Assembly: GCF_039982735.1 (NCBI RefSeq)
Contig: NZ_JBDWXV010000008.1
Location: forward strand, 239,281 to 303,280
Direction: 5' to 3'
Origin: Saccharospirillum sp039982735
GTDB taxonomy: Bacteria > Pseudomonadota > Gammaproteobacteria > Pseudomonadales > Natronospirillaceae
Length of the DNA: 64,000 bases
Numbering within the stretch: position 1 is the first letter of the stretch; every line of letters starts with the position of its first letter. Both the position numbers and the translations under genes were made by a program. A model generated the notes under the pieces. The model did no database searches and was not told the DNA's origin. It worked only from the letters and a program-made list of their open reading frames with translations. This document shows positions 35,576 through 45,310 of the stretch, in pieces.

Positions 35576-35929
35576 TTAATGCGGGTAGGTAAGTTGCTCC
35601 GACTCGGGACCCCGGAAGTGATAGTTGCAGCTCAGGCATCTGTAGTTATCAAGGATTCTGTCGTCGACTACCTTGCCCAAGGCTGAGCCTGCGGAAGCTC
35701 CGGTAACACCCCCGATTAGTCCGCCGATGACTGCACCAGAAAGCCCACCTAAAGCGCCTCCAAGCGGCCCTACGATTAATCCTATTTGTGCACCAGTGCG
35801 AGCGCCTACAGCAACAGCTGTGAAGCCACCGATGGTACCTGCTATTGTGCCGATGACTCCTGCCGACTTTCTGCCATAGTCGTTTGTGCCAATGTGCGTG
35901 GATTGGCAACGTGGACATTCCTGTGCCAT
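35576..35929 (-). CDS. Small zinc-ribbon / glycine-zipper protein
   Basis: 117 residues from ATG 35929 (AGAGG 7 bases upstream; an ATG two codons earlier is too close to it). An N-terminal CPRCQS and a C-terminal YRCLSCNYHF form two CxxC knuckles that could make one zinc ribbon. Between them is a glycine-zipper region (GLIVGPLGGALGGLSGAVIG and onward) suggestive of membrane insertion or oligomerisation. Stand-alone, with unknown function. An overlapping frame on the same strand (35649-36443) is rejected. Confidence 0.65.
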   Translation of the reverse strand: MAQECPRCQSTHIGTNDYGRKSAGVIGTIAGTIGGFTAVAVGARTGAQIGLIVGPLGGALGGLSGAVIGGLIGGVTGASAGSALGKVVDDRILDNYRCLSCNYHFRGPESEQLTYPH

Positions 35930-36063
35930 TTTCATACCTCTGCAATTTCCAGTTAATATACCGACAAATGAATGCCGGATTCATAGCAGTGATATATGTT
36001 CGAGATTCTCTTGAATCGGTATGTTTTGTATTCGCATAAAGGAAAGTACACGCGAGGGACAGA

Positions 36064-37059
36064 ATGAAATTCGTAAGTGGCAATGAGTACTCTGAGCTAG
36101 TAACTGAGTTGGTATCAATCTCAGAACATGTAGATATTGCTGTAGCATTCCTTGGAGCAGGCGCAGAATCACTATTCCAACACACAGCCAGTGGAAGGTT
36201 GATATGTAACTTAGAGAGCGGTGCTACCAATCCGTCTGTCGTGAAATATCTCCTTACCAATTCGGATATAGAAATAAGATCTCTGGCAAGTCTGCACGCT
36301 AAGGTCATTCTATCACGAGCCAGCGTTCTATGCGGGTCTGCTAATATTTCAGCAAACGGTCTTGGATTGGAGAACGCAGAGGTTGCACGTTGGTATGAAG
36401 CTGGAATTTTCTCCACCGAGCCCTCAACAGTTGACGCTACCAAGTCCTGGTTTTCTGAGATATGGGGTAAAGCTCACAATATCGAAGACGAGGATATCCT
36501 TGCAGCTGAACATCGTTGGAAACAGCGTAGATTTTCAAGACCAACTGGTACTCGATCGCGCCCCCACACGGGGCTCTTCGCACATATACTTGACCGACCT
36601 GATTTTGCGCTAGACCGTCCTTTGTATATAGCAGCGTACACTGAGTTTTCAAGCGATGAAGCAAATGAAGCGTTCGAGGTATTCAAGAAAGATAAAGGAT
36701 TTTCACAAACCACGAATTTAGACTTCTATGAGGGTTGGACTGACCTGCCGAATGACGCTTATCTTATCGATATTTATTGCGGTCCGAGGGGTGGTGTTAG
36801 CTCTAAAGGGCTTTACTGGACAGGCCCTGAAAAAATAGTGAAGGAATTTAAATCAAAAGATGATGAAATTGAAGAAATAAGGATTGTTTTTAAACATAAA
36901 ATTTATGATCAAATGCCAGTAAAAAGAACAGAACTAAATAATTTTGTCAAATCCATATCACCGACCATTAAGTCAATTATGACTAAAAATGATACTGAAA
37001 GAAATGAGTCTTCTATCTGTATTCCGTTATCAGACATAATGAATTCGAAAACTGAATAA
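36064..37059 (+). CDS. Phospholipase-D-like (HKD) protein, possible nuclease
   Basis: 331 residues with GAGG before the ATG. One HKD-type motif is visible: LHAKVILSRA (His78, Lys80), followed by CGSANISANGLG. A single motif implies an active site built by a dimer, as in PLD-fold nucleases such as Nuc and BfiI. The C-terminal half (about 180-331) is unassigned. It lies alone between the glycine-zipper gene and the type I RM operon, in a region rich in defence genes. A role in DNA cleavage or defence is inference. Confidence 0.7.
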   Translation: MKFVSGNEYSELVTELVSISEHVDIAVAFLGAGAESLFQHTASGRLICNLESGATNPSVVKYLLTNSDIEIRSLASLHAKVILSRASVLCGSANISANGLGLENAEVARWYEAGIFSTEPSTVDATKSWFSEIWGKAHNIEDEDILAAEHRWKQRRFSRPTGTRSRPHTGLFAHILDRPDFALDRPLYIAAYTEFSSDEANEAFEVFKKDKGFSQTTNLDFYEGWTDLPNDAYLIDIYCGPRGGVSSKGLYWTGPEKIVKEFKSKDDEIEEIRIVFKHKIYDQMPVKRTELNNFVKSISPTIKSIMTKNDTERNESSICIPLSDIMNSKTE

Positions 37060-37331
37060 ACCGCGGCAAAGAGCGAAACAACTACGTCTGTCCAAAAAGT
37101 CGACTGGAAAGCAGACAAATAACAGAACTCGCCATTTCTTGGGTTCTGGTCTCGGGCTTAATAAGGTGATAGAGGTGTAAAATTAATAACAAGTGGACAC
37201 TATCGATCGAGGCAAAGCGGGTACTCAAGGTGGGTTCGCCGGAAGCTTACACATAATGTTCTCAAGTGACGTCTAAATTATCCAACATCATTGAAAAGCC
37301 GTTAGTTCCCTTTCGTTATTAAACCTTTTCG
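37060..37331. other. Gap between PLD gene and RM operon
   Basis: 272 bases between convergent genes. No gene, repeat or convincing terminator recognised. Confidence 0.5.
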
Positions 37332-38060
37332 TTAATATGTCCAGCTTTCAAATGCCAAAGGCTCACTCTTTAGTACATCTCTGCTTCTTCGCCAATTAGG
37401 CAAGAATTGGTCCATAAGCTGTATAAAGCGCTCGTTGTGATTACGCTCATAAAGATGAATAAGCTCGTGAACAAGGATATATTCAAGGCATTCTGGGGAC
37501 TTTTTCACCAGTTCTAGATTTAGCCAGATACGTCCTGCAATAGTGTTACAGCTTCCCCACTTGGTTTTCATGCGCTTGATGCCCCAATCTGATAAGGGCT
37601 TATCTATTGCAGGTAGCCAGTTTTCCAATAGCGTGGAAACATCTTCCTTCATATTTTTGCGATACCACCGATCCATGGTTAACCGCCTGCCCTTTTCAGA
37701 AGTTCCCGGATTAACAAGCATCGTCATCTTCGCGTTATTGCGAAGCTTGACGGCATGGGCCCCTTTTCGCTCAACCACGTCAAGAATGTAGCGTCTTCCC
37801 TTGAAATAGTGACTCTCGCCGCTTACATAGTGGCGCTCGCTCTGCCTTGGCTGCTTTTTGAACTCTTCCTGCTTTCTCTTGATCCAGGGCAAGCGGGATA
37901 TGACAGCCAAGCGCGCATTGTCATCTGACAGATGAACCGGAACAGAAATACGAACCACACCTCCAGGCGGATAAACGCCCAAGTGGAGGTTCTTGATGTT
38001 CTTACGAACAACCTCCACAGGAATATCCGAAACAATTATGTAGTGTCTATCGATACTCAT
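37332..38060 (-). CDS. YgjP/DUF45-type zinc metalloprotein
   Basis: 242 residues. The motif HELIHLYERNHNERF (HELIH at 198-202) and the upstream KTKWGSC (166-172) are typical of the YgjP-like M48-related family. It overlaps the hsdR 3' end by 14 bases and so belongs to the RM operon. Such proteins are frequently encoded beside type I RM subunits, but their substrate is not known. It could process or regulate the RM complex (inference). Confidence 0.85.
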   Translation of the reverse strand: MSIDRHYIIVSDIPVEVVRKNIKNLHLGVYPPGGVVRISVPVHLSDDNARLAVISRLPWIKRKQEEFKKQPRQSERHYVSGESHYFKGRRYILDVVERKGAHAVKLRNNAKMTMLVNPGTSEKGRRLTMDRWYRKNMKEDVSTLLENWLPAIDKPLSDWGIKRMKTKWGSCNTIAGRIWLNLELVKKSPECLEYILVHELIHLYERNHNERFIQLMDQFLPNWRRSRDVLKSEPLAFESWTY

Positions 38061-41000
38061 ATTGATTTTTCACCAATTCAAGAACTTCATCCAGGCGGCT
38101 ATTGTCAACAAGTTCCTGACTAATCGCTCCGGCAACTTCACGCTCTTTAATGCGGGAGCCAATCCAGTCGGCTTTCTTAGTATGACGCACTGCTGTGTCG
38201 ATGCGCAGTACAAGCCCTTCGTCATGTCCAAGGTTATCATAAAGTGATTTTTTGGCAGGGCTGTTAATAGATCTAGGGTATTCGTTCGGATCAATACCAC
38301 CCGCATTAACCACTTGCAAAGAAAGCTTTTTGACCTTTTCCAGATACCCTTTATAATCAATTGCTTGCTGACGGCGCTCTTCAATAAGAGCATCGAGAAG
38401 CTCAGACATGCGCTCGTAATAGGCAGGGTTTACTGCCTGCTCATCAATGATGACTTTGCGCATATTGTTTTCGATGGTCTCCGCCATGTTTTCCTCATCG
38501 GCCTTCATAGAAGCAGGCATACTATCAAGTGCTGACAAGCCTTTTTTAACGATAAGATCTATGAGGCCCAGCTCCTCAAAGTCCGCAACCACTTCACTTC
38601 CTTCAGCGCGAATATAAGTATCAAGAAGATGTCGCATGGCAGGCTCATACTTCTTCATGTCAATATAATCGCCGCTTACCAGCTTTATTTCTTCTCGGAC
38701 CTTATTGAAGTACGCGACCTCAGCCTTCATCACTTTTGCCTGATCTGCAGTGTACCCTGCATCTTCAAGCTCATTGGCAAGATTGGCGTAAGCCCGCACC
38801 AGTTTAGCAACCCCTTTATACAGGGATAAGCGCTTAGGCTCGTTGGCGCGCAGTTCATCGGGCTTGGCAACATCACCGCAGAAATAGTTTCGGTACTCTT
38901 TTTGACCCCTTGGTTCAAGCACCGGCTCGCACAAGGCTTTTACGCTCTCTAGGCACTCATCAAGCTTTTCCTTGCCTTTTTGCAGACGATCAGAGAGTAG
39001 GCCTGCCACGTCCTTGGCTTCATAAGCATCAAAAGCGCCATTGGTGTAATCACCAATGGCGCCCTCAAGACGGTGAAAAAGATCTTTATAGTCGATAATA
39101 TAGCCGTAGTCCTTATCATCACCATCAATCCTGTTAACTCGGCAGATCGCCTGAAACAGGCCGTGATCCTTCATCTGCTTGTCGATATAAAGGTAAGTGG
39201 CGGACGGCGCATCAAAGCCGGTGAGCAGCTTATCGACCACGATGAGAAGGCGCATTTGCCCCGGTTCATCTATGAACGTCTTCTTCACTTTCTTTTCAAA
39301 TTCTTCGACTTGACCCATGGCCTCGTCTTCGGACTTCTCAAAGAAGTCCGCCAGCATCTTGCGGTAAATTTCATATTGGTGAATGCGCTCGGTCAGCCCT
39401 GCCCCGCTTTCCTCTCCTTTTATGTCTGAAGGCGAAGGATGATAGCTGGTCACAATCGCGCACTTTCCGGCAAGATCAGTCTTCTGAAATAGCTCATAGA
39501 CCTTGCAGGCCTGATAAATACTGGCGCAAACCAGCATGGCATTGCCGCGTCCGTCCATTAGCCTGGGCTTGGTCTCCATATCCATCAGGATATCGTTGAC
39601 TATTTGCTCAAGTCTGTCCTGAGAAGACAGCACTTTTTTCATCGTGCCCCACTTCAGCTTGAGCTGGGCACGGGCCATATCCGAAAGCCCTTTAGTCTTT
39701 AACTCAAACCACTGGTCAATTTTCTTTTGAGAGCTAACATACTGGTCGATATCCCGCGCCTCGTAACGCAGGTCAAGCACAACGCCGTCATCAACCGCTT
39801 CATCAAATTTATAGGTGTGGATGAACGGTCCGAAGGTTTCAATGCTATGCTTTTTATCTTCATTCAAGAGCGGTGTGCCGGTGAAACCAACAAATATGGA
39901 ATTGGGCAGAATCGACTTCATTGCCTCGTGCAGCTTCCCGGATTGTGTGCGGTGGCACTCATCGACAAAGACAAAAATATTACCTTTGGCACTGAAATCA
40001 GACGGCAGATTTTCCTGTAACTCCTCAATATAGTCTTCTGTGGCCTGCGTATCGCTATCTTCGGAATGACGTCCAAACTTGTGAATCAGGGAACAAACCA
40101 GCCAGGGGGTTGTGGCATTCAGCACGCTGATAAGGTCAGCGCCATCCTTGGTACGATAGATTTTTTCCTGAACGCCGGTGAAGACTTTTTCAATCTGATC
40201 ATCAAGTTCCGTGCGGTCAGTGATAACCAATACCCGCGCATCAGCGATATTTTCACGTATCCACTTTGCAAGCCAGACCATGGTCAGACTCTTTCCGGAA
40301 CCTTGCGTATGCCAGATAATACCGCCCTTGCGATTACGCATATACTCTTGCGCAGCCTTTGTTCCGAAGAACTGATTATGGCGAGACGTCTTTTTGACGC
40401 CTGAGTCAAACACAATGAAATCGTGAATAATTTCCAGGAAACGCTCTTTAGAGCACATACGGGTAAGATGGAAGTCAAGTGAATGATCAAAGTAGTTCTC
40501 TGCACCATCCTTCCACCGGTAATAGTGCTTCTCTGGGGTTTCTATCGTCCCATATCGCAGCCCTTCCGTGTCATTACCTGCCATTACAAGCTGCATAGTG
40601 GTAAAAAAATTACGGATAAAGGCTTTTTTCTGATTGTCCAGGCTCTGGCGAATTCCTTCACCAACTGATACGGAAGAGCGTTTGAGCTCAATCACACCAA
40701 GAGCGATACCATTCACGTAAAGCACAACATCAGGGCGCTTTTTGTTTTCTCCCTTAATCGAGACCTCTTCCGCGATGGCAAAATTATTGGCAAGAGGGTT
40801 ATTCCAATCTATAAGCCAGACGGTCTGGTTTTGCTCTCCGGCACCTTCCTTCACCTTCACGCCATAGCGCAAGAGTGAGTAAACGTCCTTATTTGCATCA
40901 TAAAGATGCCGCCCATCACCGAGCGCTGCTGCGTGTTCAAGCTCTCGCAACGCGCGCTTAATCAATGTATCATTGACGCCGCGCCCTTTAAGCCAGCCCT

Positions 41001-41139
41001 CCAGAAAAACTTTCTCAATATTGCTATTCAGATCATCGCGGTCGCGCCAATCACCAAGATACTCGTAACCAAGCTGATCATGAAACAGTTTCACAATTCG
41101 TTTTTGAGTTTCTCTTTCCCTTTGCCCCACATCACTCAT
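38047..41139 (-). CDS. hsdR: Type I restriction enzyme R subunit (HsdR)
   Basis: 1030 residues. The N-terminal PD-(D/E)xK nuclease is readable: Pro-Asp at 136-137 and ELK at 151-153 (RPDVVLYVNG...IELKRS). The SF2 translocase follows, with Walker A TQGSGKS (278-284) and the DEAD-box-type motif DECH (393-396), then GFTGTPLL. With HsdM and HsdS it translocates and cuts unmethylated DNA. It starts 3 bases after the hsdS stop. Intact and full length. Confidence 0.95.
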   Translation of the reverse strand: MSDVGQRERETQKRIVKLFHDQLGYEYLGDWRDRDDLNSNIEKVFLEGWLKGRGVNDTLIKRALRELEHAAALGDGRHLYDANKDVYSLLRYGVKVKEGAGEQNQTVWLIDWNNPLANNFAIAEEVSIKGENKKRPDVVLYVNGIALGVIELKRSSVSVGEGIRQSLDNQKKAFIRNFFTTMQLVMAGNDTEGLRYGTIETPEKHYYRWKDGAENYFDHSLDFHLTRMCSKERFLEIIHDFIVFDSGVKKTSRHNQFFGTKAAQEYMRNRKGGIIWHTQGSGKSLTMVWLAKWIRENIADARVLVITDRTELDDQIEKVFTGVQEKIYRTKDGADLISVLNATTPWLVCSLIHKFGRHSEDSDTQATEDYIEELQENLPSDFSAKGNIFVFVDECHRTQSGKLHEAMKSILPNSIFVGFTGTPLLNEDKKHSIETFGPFIHTYKFDEAVDDGVVLDLRYEARDIDQYVSSQKKIDQWFELKTKGLSDMARAQLKLKWGTMKKVLSSQDRLEQIVNDILMDMETKPRLMDGRGNAMLVCASIYQACKVYELFQKTDLAGKCAIVTSYHPSPSDIKGEESGAGLTERIHQYEIYRKMLADFFEKSEDEAMGQVEEFEKKVKKTFIDEPGQMRLLIVVDKLLTGFDAPSATYLYIDKQMKDHGLFQAICRVNRIDGDDKDYGYIIDYKDLFHRLEGAIGDYTNGAFDAYEAKDVAGLLSDRLQKGKEKLDECLESVKALCEPVLEPRGQKEYRNYFCGDVAKPDELRANEPKRLSLYKGVAKLVRAYANLANELEDAGYTADQAKVMKAEVAYFNKVREEIKLVSGDYIDMKKYEPAMRHLLDTYIRAEGSEVVADFEELGLIDLIVKKGLSALDSMPASMKADEENMAETIENNMRKVIIDEQAVNPAYYERMSELLDALIEERRQQAIDYKGYLEKVKKLSLQVVNAGGIDPNEYPRSINSPAKKSLYDNLGHDEGLVLRIDTAVRHTKKADWIGSRIKEREVAGAISQELVDNSRLDEVLELVKNQYEYR

Positions 41140-41142
41140 AAC

Positions 41143-42420
41143 TTACGTCCCGTGCATTCGTTCTTCTTTCATTTCCACAGGCACATCAACAAGACGCGTC
41201 CGTCCCGTCAATAACTCCTGCATCATGCCTTGCTTTAAAGCCTTTGTTTTTTGTAACTTAGATTCCGCACTAATAATTTCTGAATCGATATCAAAAAGTA
41301 CATTTGCAATCGCGACTTGTTCATCTTTTGCTGGCAAAGGTATAAGAAAGTTCGCCAATTCTTTAGCTCCTAAATTGGGCTGCGCTGCGCCGCCAGCCCA
41401 AAGAGATATCATATTTCTTGAAATTTCAGACTTGAAGTATTCCGAAAGATAAGGTGTTGATGTCTTTTCTTTCTTTGGCCGTACAATAACTAATGAACTG
41501 GCAATAACACCAAGTCCAAAATCGTTGGAAACTACCCCAAATTTACCAAGTGATCCTCGCAAGCAGTAAACTAAATCTCCCGATCTAACTTTGCCACCGC
41601 CTAATCGTTCATACACATGCAATGGCACGTAATCCATTTCTTCAAGATCAATCACCCCCCCCGAAACGTGGCCAGCATTAATGAACGGAATGCCGTAGTC
41701 CGCATATTCATTTGCCGAAGGGTAATTTGAACTTCTATCTCCATTTTCAAAGCTACAGACATCACCAAGACTAGAAATTTCCCAGTCTTCAGGAATTTCA
41801 CCAAGCTCGCTTTTCTTGTATCCTTTTTCTTTTCCAAAACCAGGCAATCGTTTCCTCCCGGTTAGAAGCTGCTGCATAGTCGCGGTTTTAATGTAGCGCT
41901 TTTTGGCGATGAGTTTTTCGAGACATATGATCAATTCATCTATATCGAACAACGCTCTAGAGATTGCTTCTTGCTCCGTTCGGTCAGGCAAAGCAATTTT
42001 CATATCCGAAATCATTTCACGCCGAACAGAGTCAACCGATGACTTAGCAGTCATCGACATTATCCGATCATAAAAATAACTGCTAAAAAAATTATAGAAA
42101 TAAAACCCATCTACCTCAGGTGAGAAGTTGTGAATATTATATACACGCTGATGGTAATCAAATTTACCGTTTATATAGTGAAAAATCCTACCTGTACCCA
42201 CCCCGTCCCCGGCTGTGAGTACTGCCTCACCATCAAAAGAATAAGAATTTATGGATTCAACATTTTGCGAACGTACAAAAAATGGATAAACTCCATCTTC
42301 AACGCGGTCTTGTGTATTTTTATCGCCAGTCGTGATTGAAGAAAACTCAATTACGGTCTTCACCTCCCAATCTACTGGAATCTCACCAATTTCTGTTTGC
42401 TTATAGCCTGCCTTTACCAT
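41143..42420 (-). CDS. hsdS: Type I restriction-modification specificity subunit (HsdS)
   Basis: 425 residues with two target-recognition domains in tandem, each introduced by a GEIP-DWE repeat: the first around 12-20 (GEIPVDWEVKTV) and the second around 207-220 (GEIPEDWEISSLG). Each is followed by a helical spacer (FDIDELI..., FDIDSEI...). It sets the bipartite recognition sequence. Its start overlaps the hsdM stop by 7 bases. The recognised site cannot be predicted here. Confidence 0.93.
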   Translation of the reverse strand: MVKAGYKQTEIGEIPVDWEVKTVIEFSSITTGDKNTQDRVEDGVYPFFVRSQNVESINSYSFDGEAVLTAGDGVGTGRIFHYINGKFDYHQRVYNIHNFSPEVDGFYFYNFFSSYFYDRIMSMTAKSSVDSVRREMISDMKIALPDRTEQEAISRALFDIDELIICLEKLIAKKRYIKTATMQQLLTGRKRLPGFGKEKGYKKSELGEIPEDWEISSLGDVCSFENGDRSSNYPSANEYADYGIPFINAGHVSGGVIDLEEMDYVPLHVYERLGGGKVRSGDLVYCLRGSLGKFGVVSNDFGLGVIASSLVIVRPKKEKTSTPYLSEYFKSEISRNMISLWAGGAAQPNLGAKELANFLIPLPAKDEQVAIANVLFDIDSEIISAESKLQKTKALKQGMMQELLTGRTRLVDVPVEMKEERMHGT

Positions 42421-44867
42421 GACAGCCCCATTTTTCTCAGGTGGTCTTCGACAAGGTTAGTATATTTAGCGACATCCTCACTGATAGACGGCAAGGTTTT
42501 AGAGTATCGCTGTTCCAACGTTTTAACTCGGTTAGCAAGGCTCTGTGTGACTCGTTCGATTTCTTTGATGACCTCTTCCTCAACACTCGCAAACCATTTT
42601 GCATTAACAACAATATCTTTAAGCTCAGCTTCGGGAATGACTGGGATTTTTCTGAAGACCAGATCACTCAATGCCTCTTTTGCGGATTTTGCCGCCGACT
42701 TGGCTTTGGATTCGGCTGTGACGAGTGCAAGGCACTCTTTGAGTACCGCAATTTCTTCATCATCGGTGCTTTCTTTCAAGCGGCTATTTATTCCTTTCTG
42801 CGTGACCTTTCCTTTATCATTTTTGGCGTCCTCAACCAGGCCGTCTTCGCCGCTGTTTTCTTCGATAAAGGTCTCCAGTTTCTGAGTGGCCTCATTATAA
42901 GCGGCTTCTAGATCGCTCAGTACTGTCTGCTGTTCCGAAAAATAGCGCTCGATCACCAGGTTCGGCCTGATAATATCACTGCGATAGCGTTTTTTGGTCT
43001 TGGAAGTACCATACTCAAAATCATGATCTTCTTTGTATACAGACTTGCCTTTCTTATCCTTCACTGGCATGAGCTGGCGTACGACATTAGCGGCTTTCCA
43101 GCCATCCTGAGACAGCATAAAGACATCGTCCTGCATGGTTTCGGACCAGTAATCCATCAGGATTTGATAGACGTTGTATTTTGAAAGTAAACGGGTTTCA
43201 GCAAAGCGGGCCAGCATATCTTCGGAAATCATGAAGATATGCTCTTTCGGACTCGCACCAACATCAATCGCCATCAGATTGTCTCGATGGACTGCCCTCC
43301 AACCTTCTAGCAACTTCAAGCATCCAGACTTAAAGCTCTCAAATTCGCTATGACCGAGAATGGTGGCCTTCACTTCGCGCTCATCGATTAACGGCTCTGA
43401 ATAGCCTTTACGTGTCCCGTCTTTGAACAGAGTGCGGCGTAGGGTCGGGAACACATCCCAGTATTCCTGCAGTGCTTCAATGTCGCGGTAAGGTATGCCG
43501 CCATTCAAATGCGCGTCCAAGTCCTGGATATCTTCAGGCTCACTGGAATCAATATATCGCGGGATATTGAGGTTAAAATCATTCTTCCCAGCTATCTCCT
43601 CGTAAGGAACCAAGCGGGAATAACGATCAATGACCAGCCCCTTATTAAAAACATCAATGATCTTATGGATGTCTTGAGAACGAAGACGATTTTTATTTCC
43701 GTCTTTCATAAATCCTTTTGAGGCATCAATCATGAAGATGGGACACTCGGCCTTAGCACCGGCCTTGTCGATAACGATGATGCAGGCGGGAATGCCCGTG
43801 CCGTAAAACAGGTTAGCAGGCAGGCCGATAATACCCTGAATATAACCCTGGCGGATGATATTCCGGCGGATATCGGCTTCTGCATTACCACGGAAAAGCA
43901 CGCCATGGGGTAGGATCACTGCGCCCTTACCCGTGCTTTTCAGCGATTTGATGATGTGTAGCAAGAATGCATAGTCACCGTTCTTTTCAGGAGGCTCACC
44001 ATAATCAAAGCGGCCAAACCGATCTTCTGAGACGTTTATCCCGCTGCTCCATGACTTATAGGAAAAAGGCGGGTTGGCCACGGCGTAATCAAAAGTCTTG
44101 AGACTACCGTCATCTTTGAGCCAATGAGGCTCGGCAAGAGTGTCGTCCTGCCAAATATCCGCTGAGGGGCTGTCATGCAAAATCATGTTCATCTTCGCCA
44201 GGGCCGCAGTCGCGTTGTCCTTTTCCTGCCCATAGAGCGTCAAACCATTCGGTGCTTCATCATTGACCTTTAAGAGCAAAGAGCCTGACCCGCAAGTCGG
44301 GTCATAAGCGGTTTCGTCCTGTCGGGTATCCTTCTTGATCCCAAGAACGCTGGCGAGAATACGGGAAACCTCGGATGGAGTATAAAACTGCCCCTTACTC
44401 TTACCGGACTCGGTGGCAAAGTGACGCATAAGGAATTCATAGGCATCGCCCAGAAGATCATCACCATCTGCGCGATTTTTCCCCAGGCTTAAATTCTCAA
44501 AGATACCGACCAAAGAAGACAGCGTGTCCACCATGGCCTTGCCTTTGCCCAGTCGATCTTCATTGTTAAAGTCGTTGTCCGGGTTGGACAACCAGGCCAT
44601 ATCATTTTCAGTTGCAAGCTTGCCGATAATCGTGTTGAGCTTATCGCCAATATCAGCCTTACCCTTTTGCGCTACCATATCCGCAAAGGAGCCGCCATCC
44701 GGCACGACAATCGCGCCGAGCTTCTTACCAGCATACTTGTCAGATACATACTTGACGAAGAGCAGCGTCAAAATGTAGTTTTTGTACTGAGAAGCATCCA
44801 TTCCTCCGCGTAACTCATCACAACTTGCCCAGAGAGAGGAGTAGAGTTCTGTCTTTTTAATCGCCAT
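42414..44867 (-). CDS. hsdM: Type I restriction-modification methyltransferase (HsdM)
   Basis: 817 residues, longer than the classical ~500. The N-terminal helical domain (MAIKKTELYSSLWASCDELRGG) leads into the adenine-N6 methyltransferase with motif I DPTCGSG (189-195) and motif IV NPPFSY (265-270). A long C-terminal extension (about 500-817, with a coiled-coil-like stretch ERYFSEQQTVLSDLEAAYNE) is typical of the larger HsdM subfamily. It methylates the host site and forms the HsdM2-S core. The gene begins directly after the small HTH gene. Confidence 0.94.
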   Translation of the reverse strand: MAIKKTELYSSLWASCDELRGGMDASQYKNYILTLLFVKYVSDKYAGKKLGAIVVPDGGSFADMVAQKGKADIGDKLNTIIGKLATENDMAWLSNPDNDFNNEDRLGKGKAMVDTLSSLVGIFENLSLGKNRADGDDLLGDAYEFLMRHFATESGKSKGQFYTPSEVSRILASVLGIKKDTRQDETAYDPTCGSGSLLLKVNDEAPNGLTLYGQEKDNATAALAKMNMILHDSPSADIWQDDTLAEPHWLKDDGSLKTFDYAVANPPFSYKSWSSGINVSEDRFGRFDYGEPPEKNGDYAFLLHIIKSLKSTGKGAVILPHGVLFRGNAEADIRRNIIRQGYIQGIIGLPANLFYGTGIPACIIVIDKAGAKAECPIFMIDASKGFMKDGNKNRLRSQDIHKIIDVFNKGLVIDRYSRLVPYEEIAGKNDFNLNIPRYIDSSEPEDIQDLDAHLNGGIPYRDIEALQEYWDVFPTLRRTLFKDGTRKGYSEPLIDEREVKATILGHSEFESFKSGCLKLLEGWRAVHRDNLMAIDVGASPKEHIFMISEDMLARFAETRLLSKYNVYQILMDYWSETMQDDVFMLSQDGWKAANVVRQLMPVKDKKGKSVYKEDHDFEYGTSKTKKRYRSDIIRPNLVIERYFSEQQTVLSDLEAAYNEATQKLETFIEENSGEDGLVEDAKNDKGKVTQKGINSRLKESTDDEEIAVLKECLALVTAESKAKSAAKSAKEALSDLVFRKIPVIPEAELKDIVVNAKWFASVEEEVIKEIERVTQSLANRVKTLEQRYSKTLPSISEDVAKYTNLVEDHLRKMGLSW

Positions 44868-45047
44868 TTACTTCTTGCCTGCCTTTTGATCTTCGATCCA
44901 TTTCTCAATATCTTCCTGTTTGAAGCGCCAGCTTCCGCCAACCTTGAAGCCGGGAAGTTTATCCTCCGCAGCAAGGCGATATGCCGTCTTGTCAGCGAGC
45001 TTTAAATACTCAGCGACCTCTTTCAAGGTCAGAATTTGATCAGCCAT
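44868..45047 (-). CDS. Small excisionase-family HTH protein
   Basis: 59 residues from ATG 45047 (MADQILTLKEVAEYLKL). A single MerR-like winged HTH (EVAEYLKLADKTAYRLAAEDKLPGF, then GGSWRFKQEDIEKWI) as in helix-turn-helix/excisionase (binding domain) proteins. Its stop is adjacent to the hsdM start, making it the first gene of the RM operon. It probably regulates the operon; excisionase action is possible but less likely here. Confidence 0.85.
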   Translation of the reverse strand: MADQILTLKEVAEYLKLADKTAYRLAAEDKLPGFKVGGSWRFKQEDIEKWIEDQKAGKK

Positions 45048-45310
45048 GTTCATACCCGGATTTATCATTACTGAGAGAATAGAGGAGTATTGGGGAATTG
45101 ACAACCAGCCGCGCGACCGATAAGAAATTGGTTTCAAACCTAGAATTCACGAGAATAACGTATCTCAATACGCTATCCCGTTGCCGGCCGTTTGATTTCA
45201 GTAATCAATAAACACGATCTGGATATGCAGTTAAATCAAAAATTACTGACCAGTTTAAATAATCAAATTATTTGCTAATTTATTATAAAGCGCACATCAA
45301 ATATCCACCC
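45048..45310. other. Gap upstream of the RM operon
   Basis: 263 AT-rich bases holding the RM promoter on the minus strand. No other feature recognised. Confidence 0.45.

Noticed and set aside
35649..36443. 264-residue minus-strand frame
   Set aside because: It overlaps the glycine-zipper gene in another frame and the PLD gene on the other strand; composition is unlike a protein.
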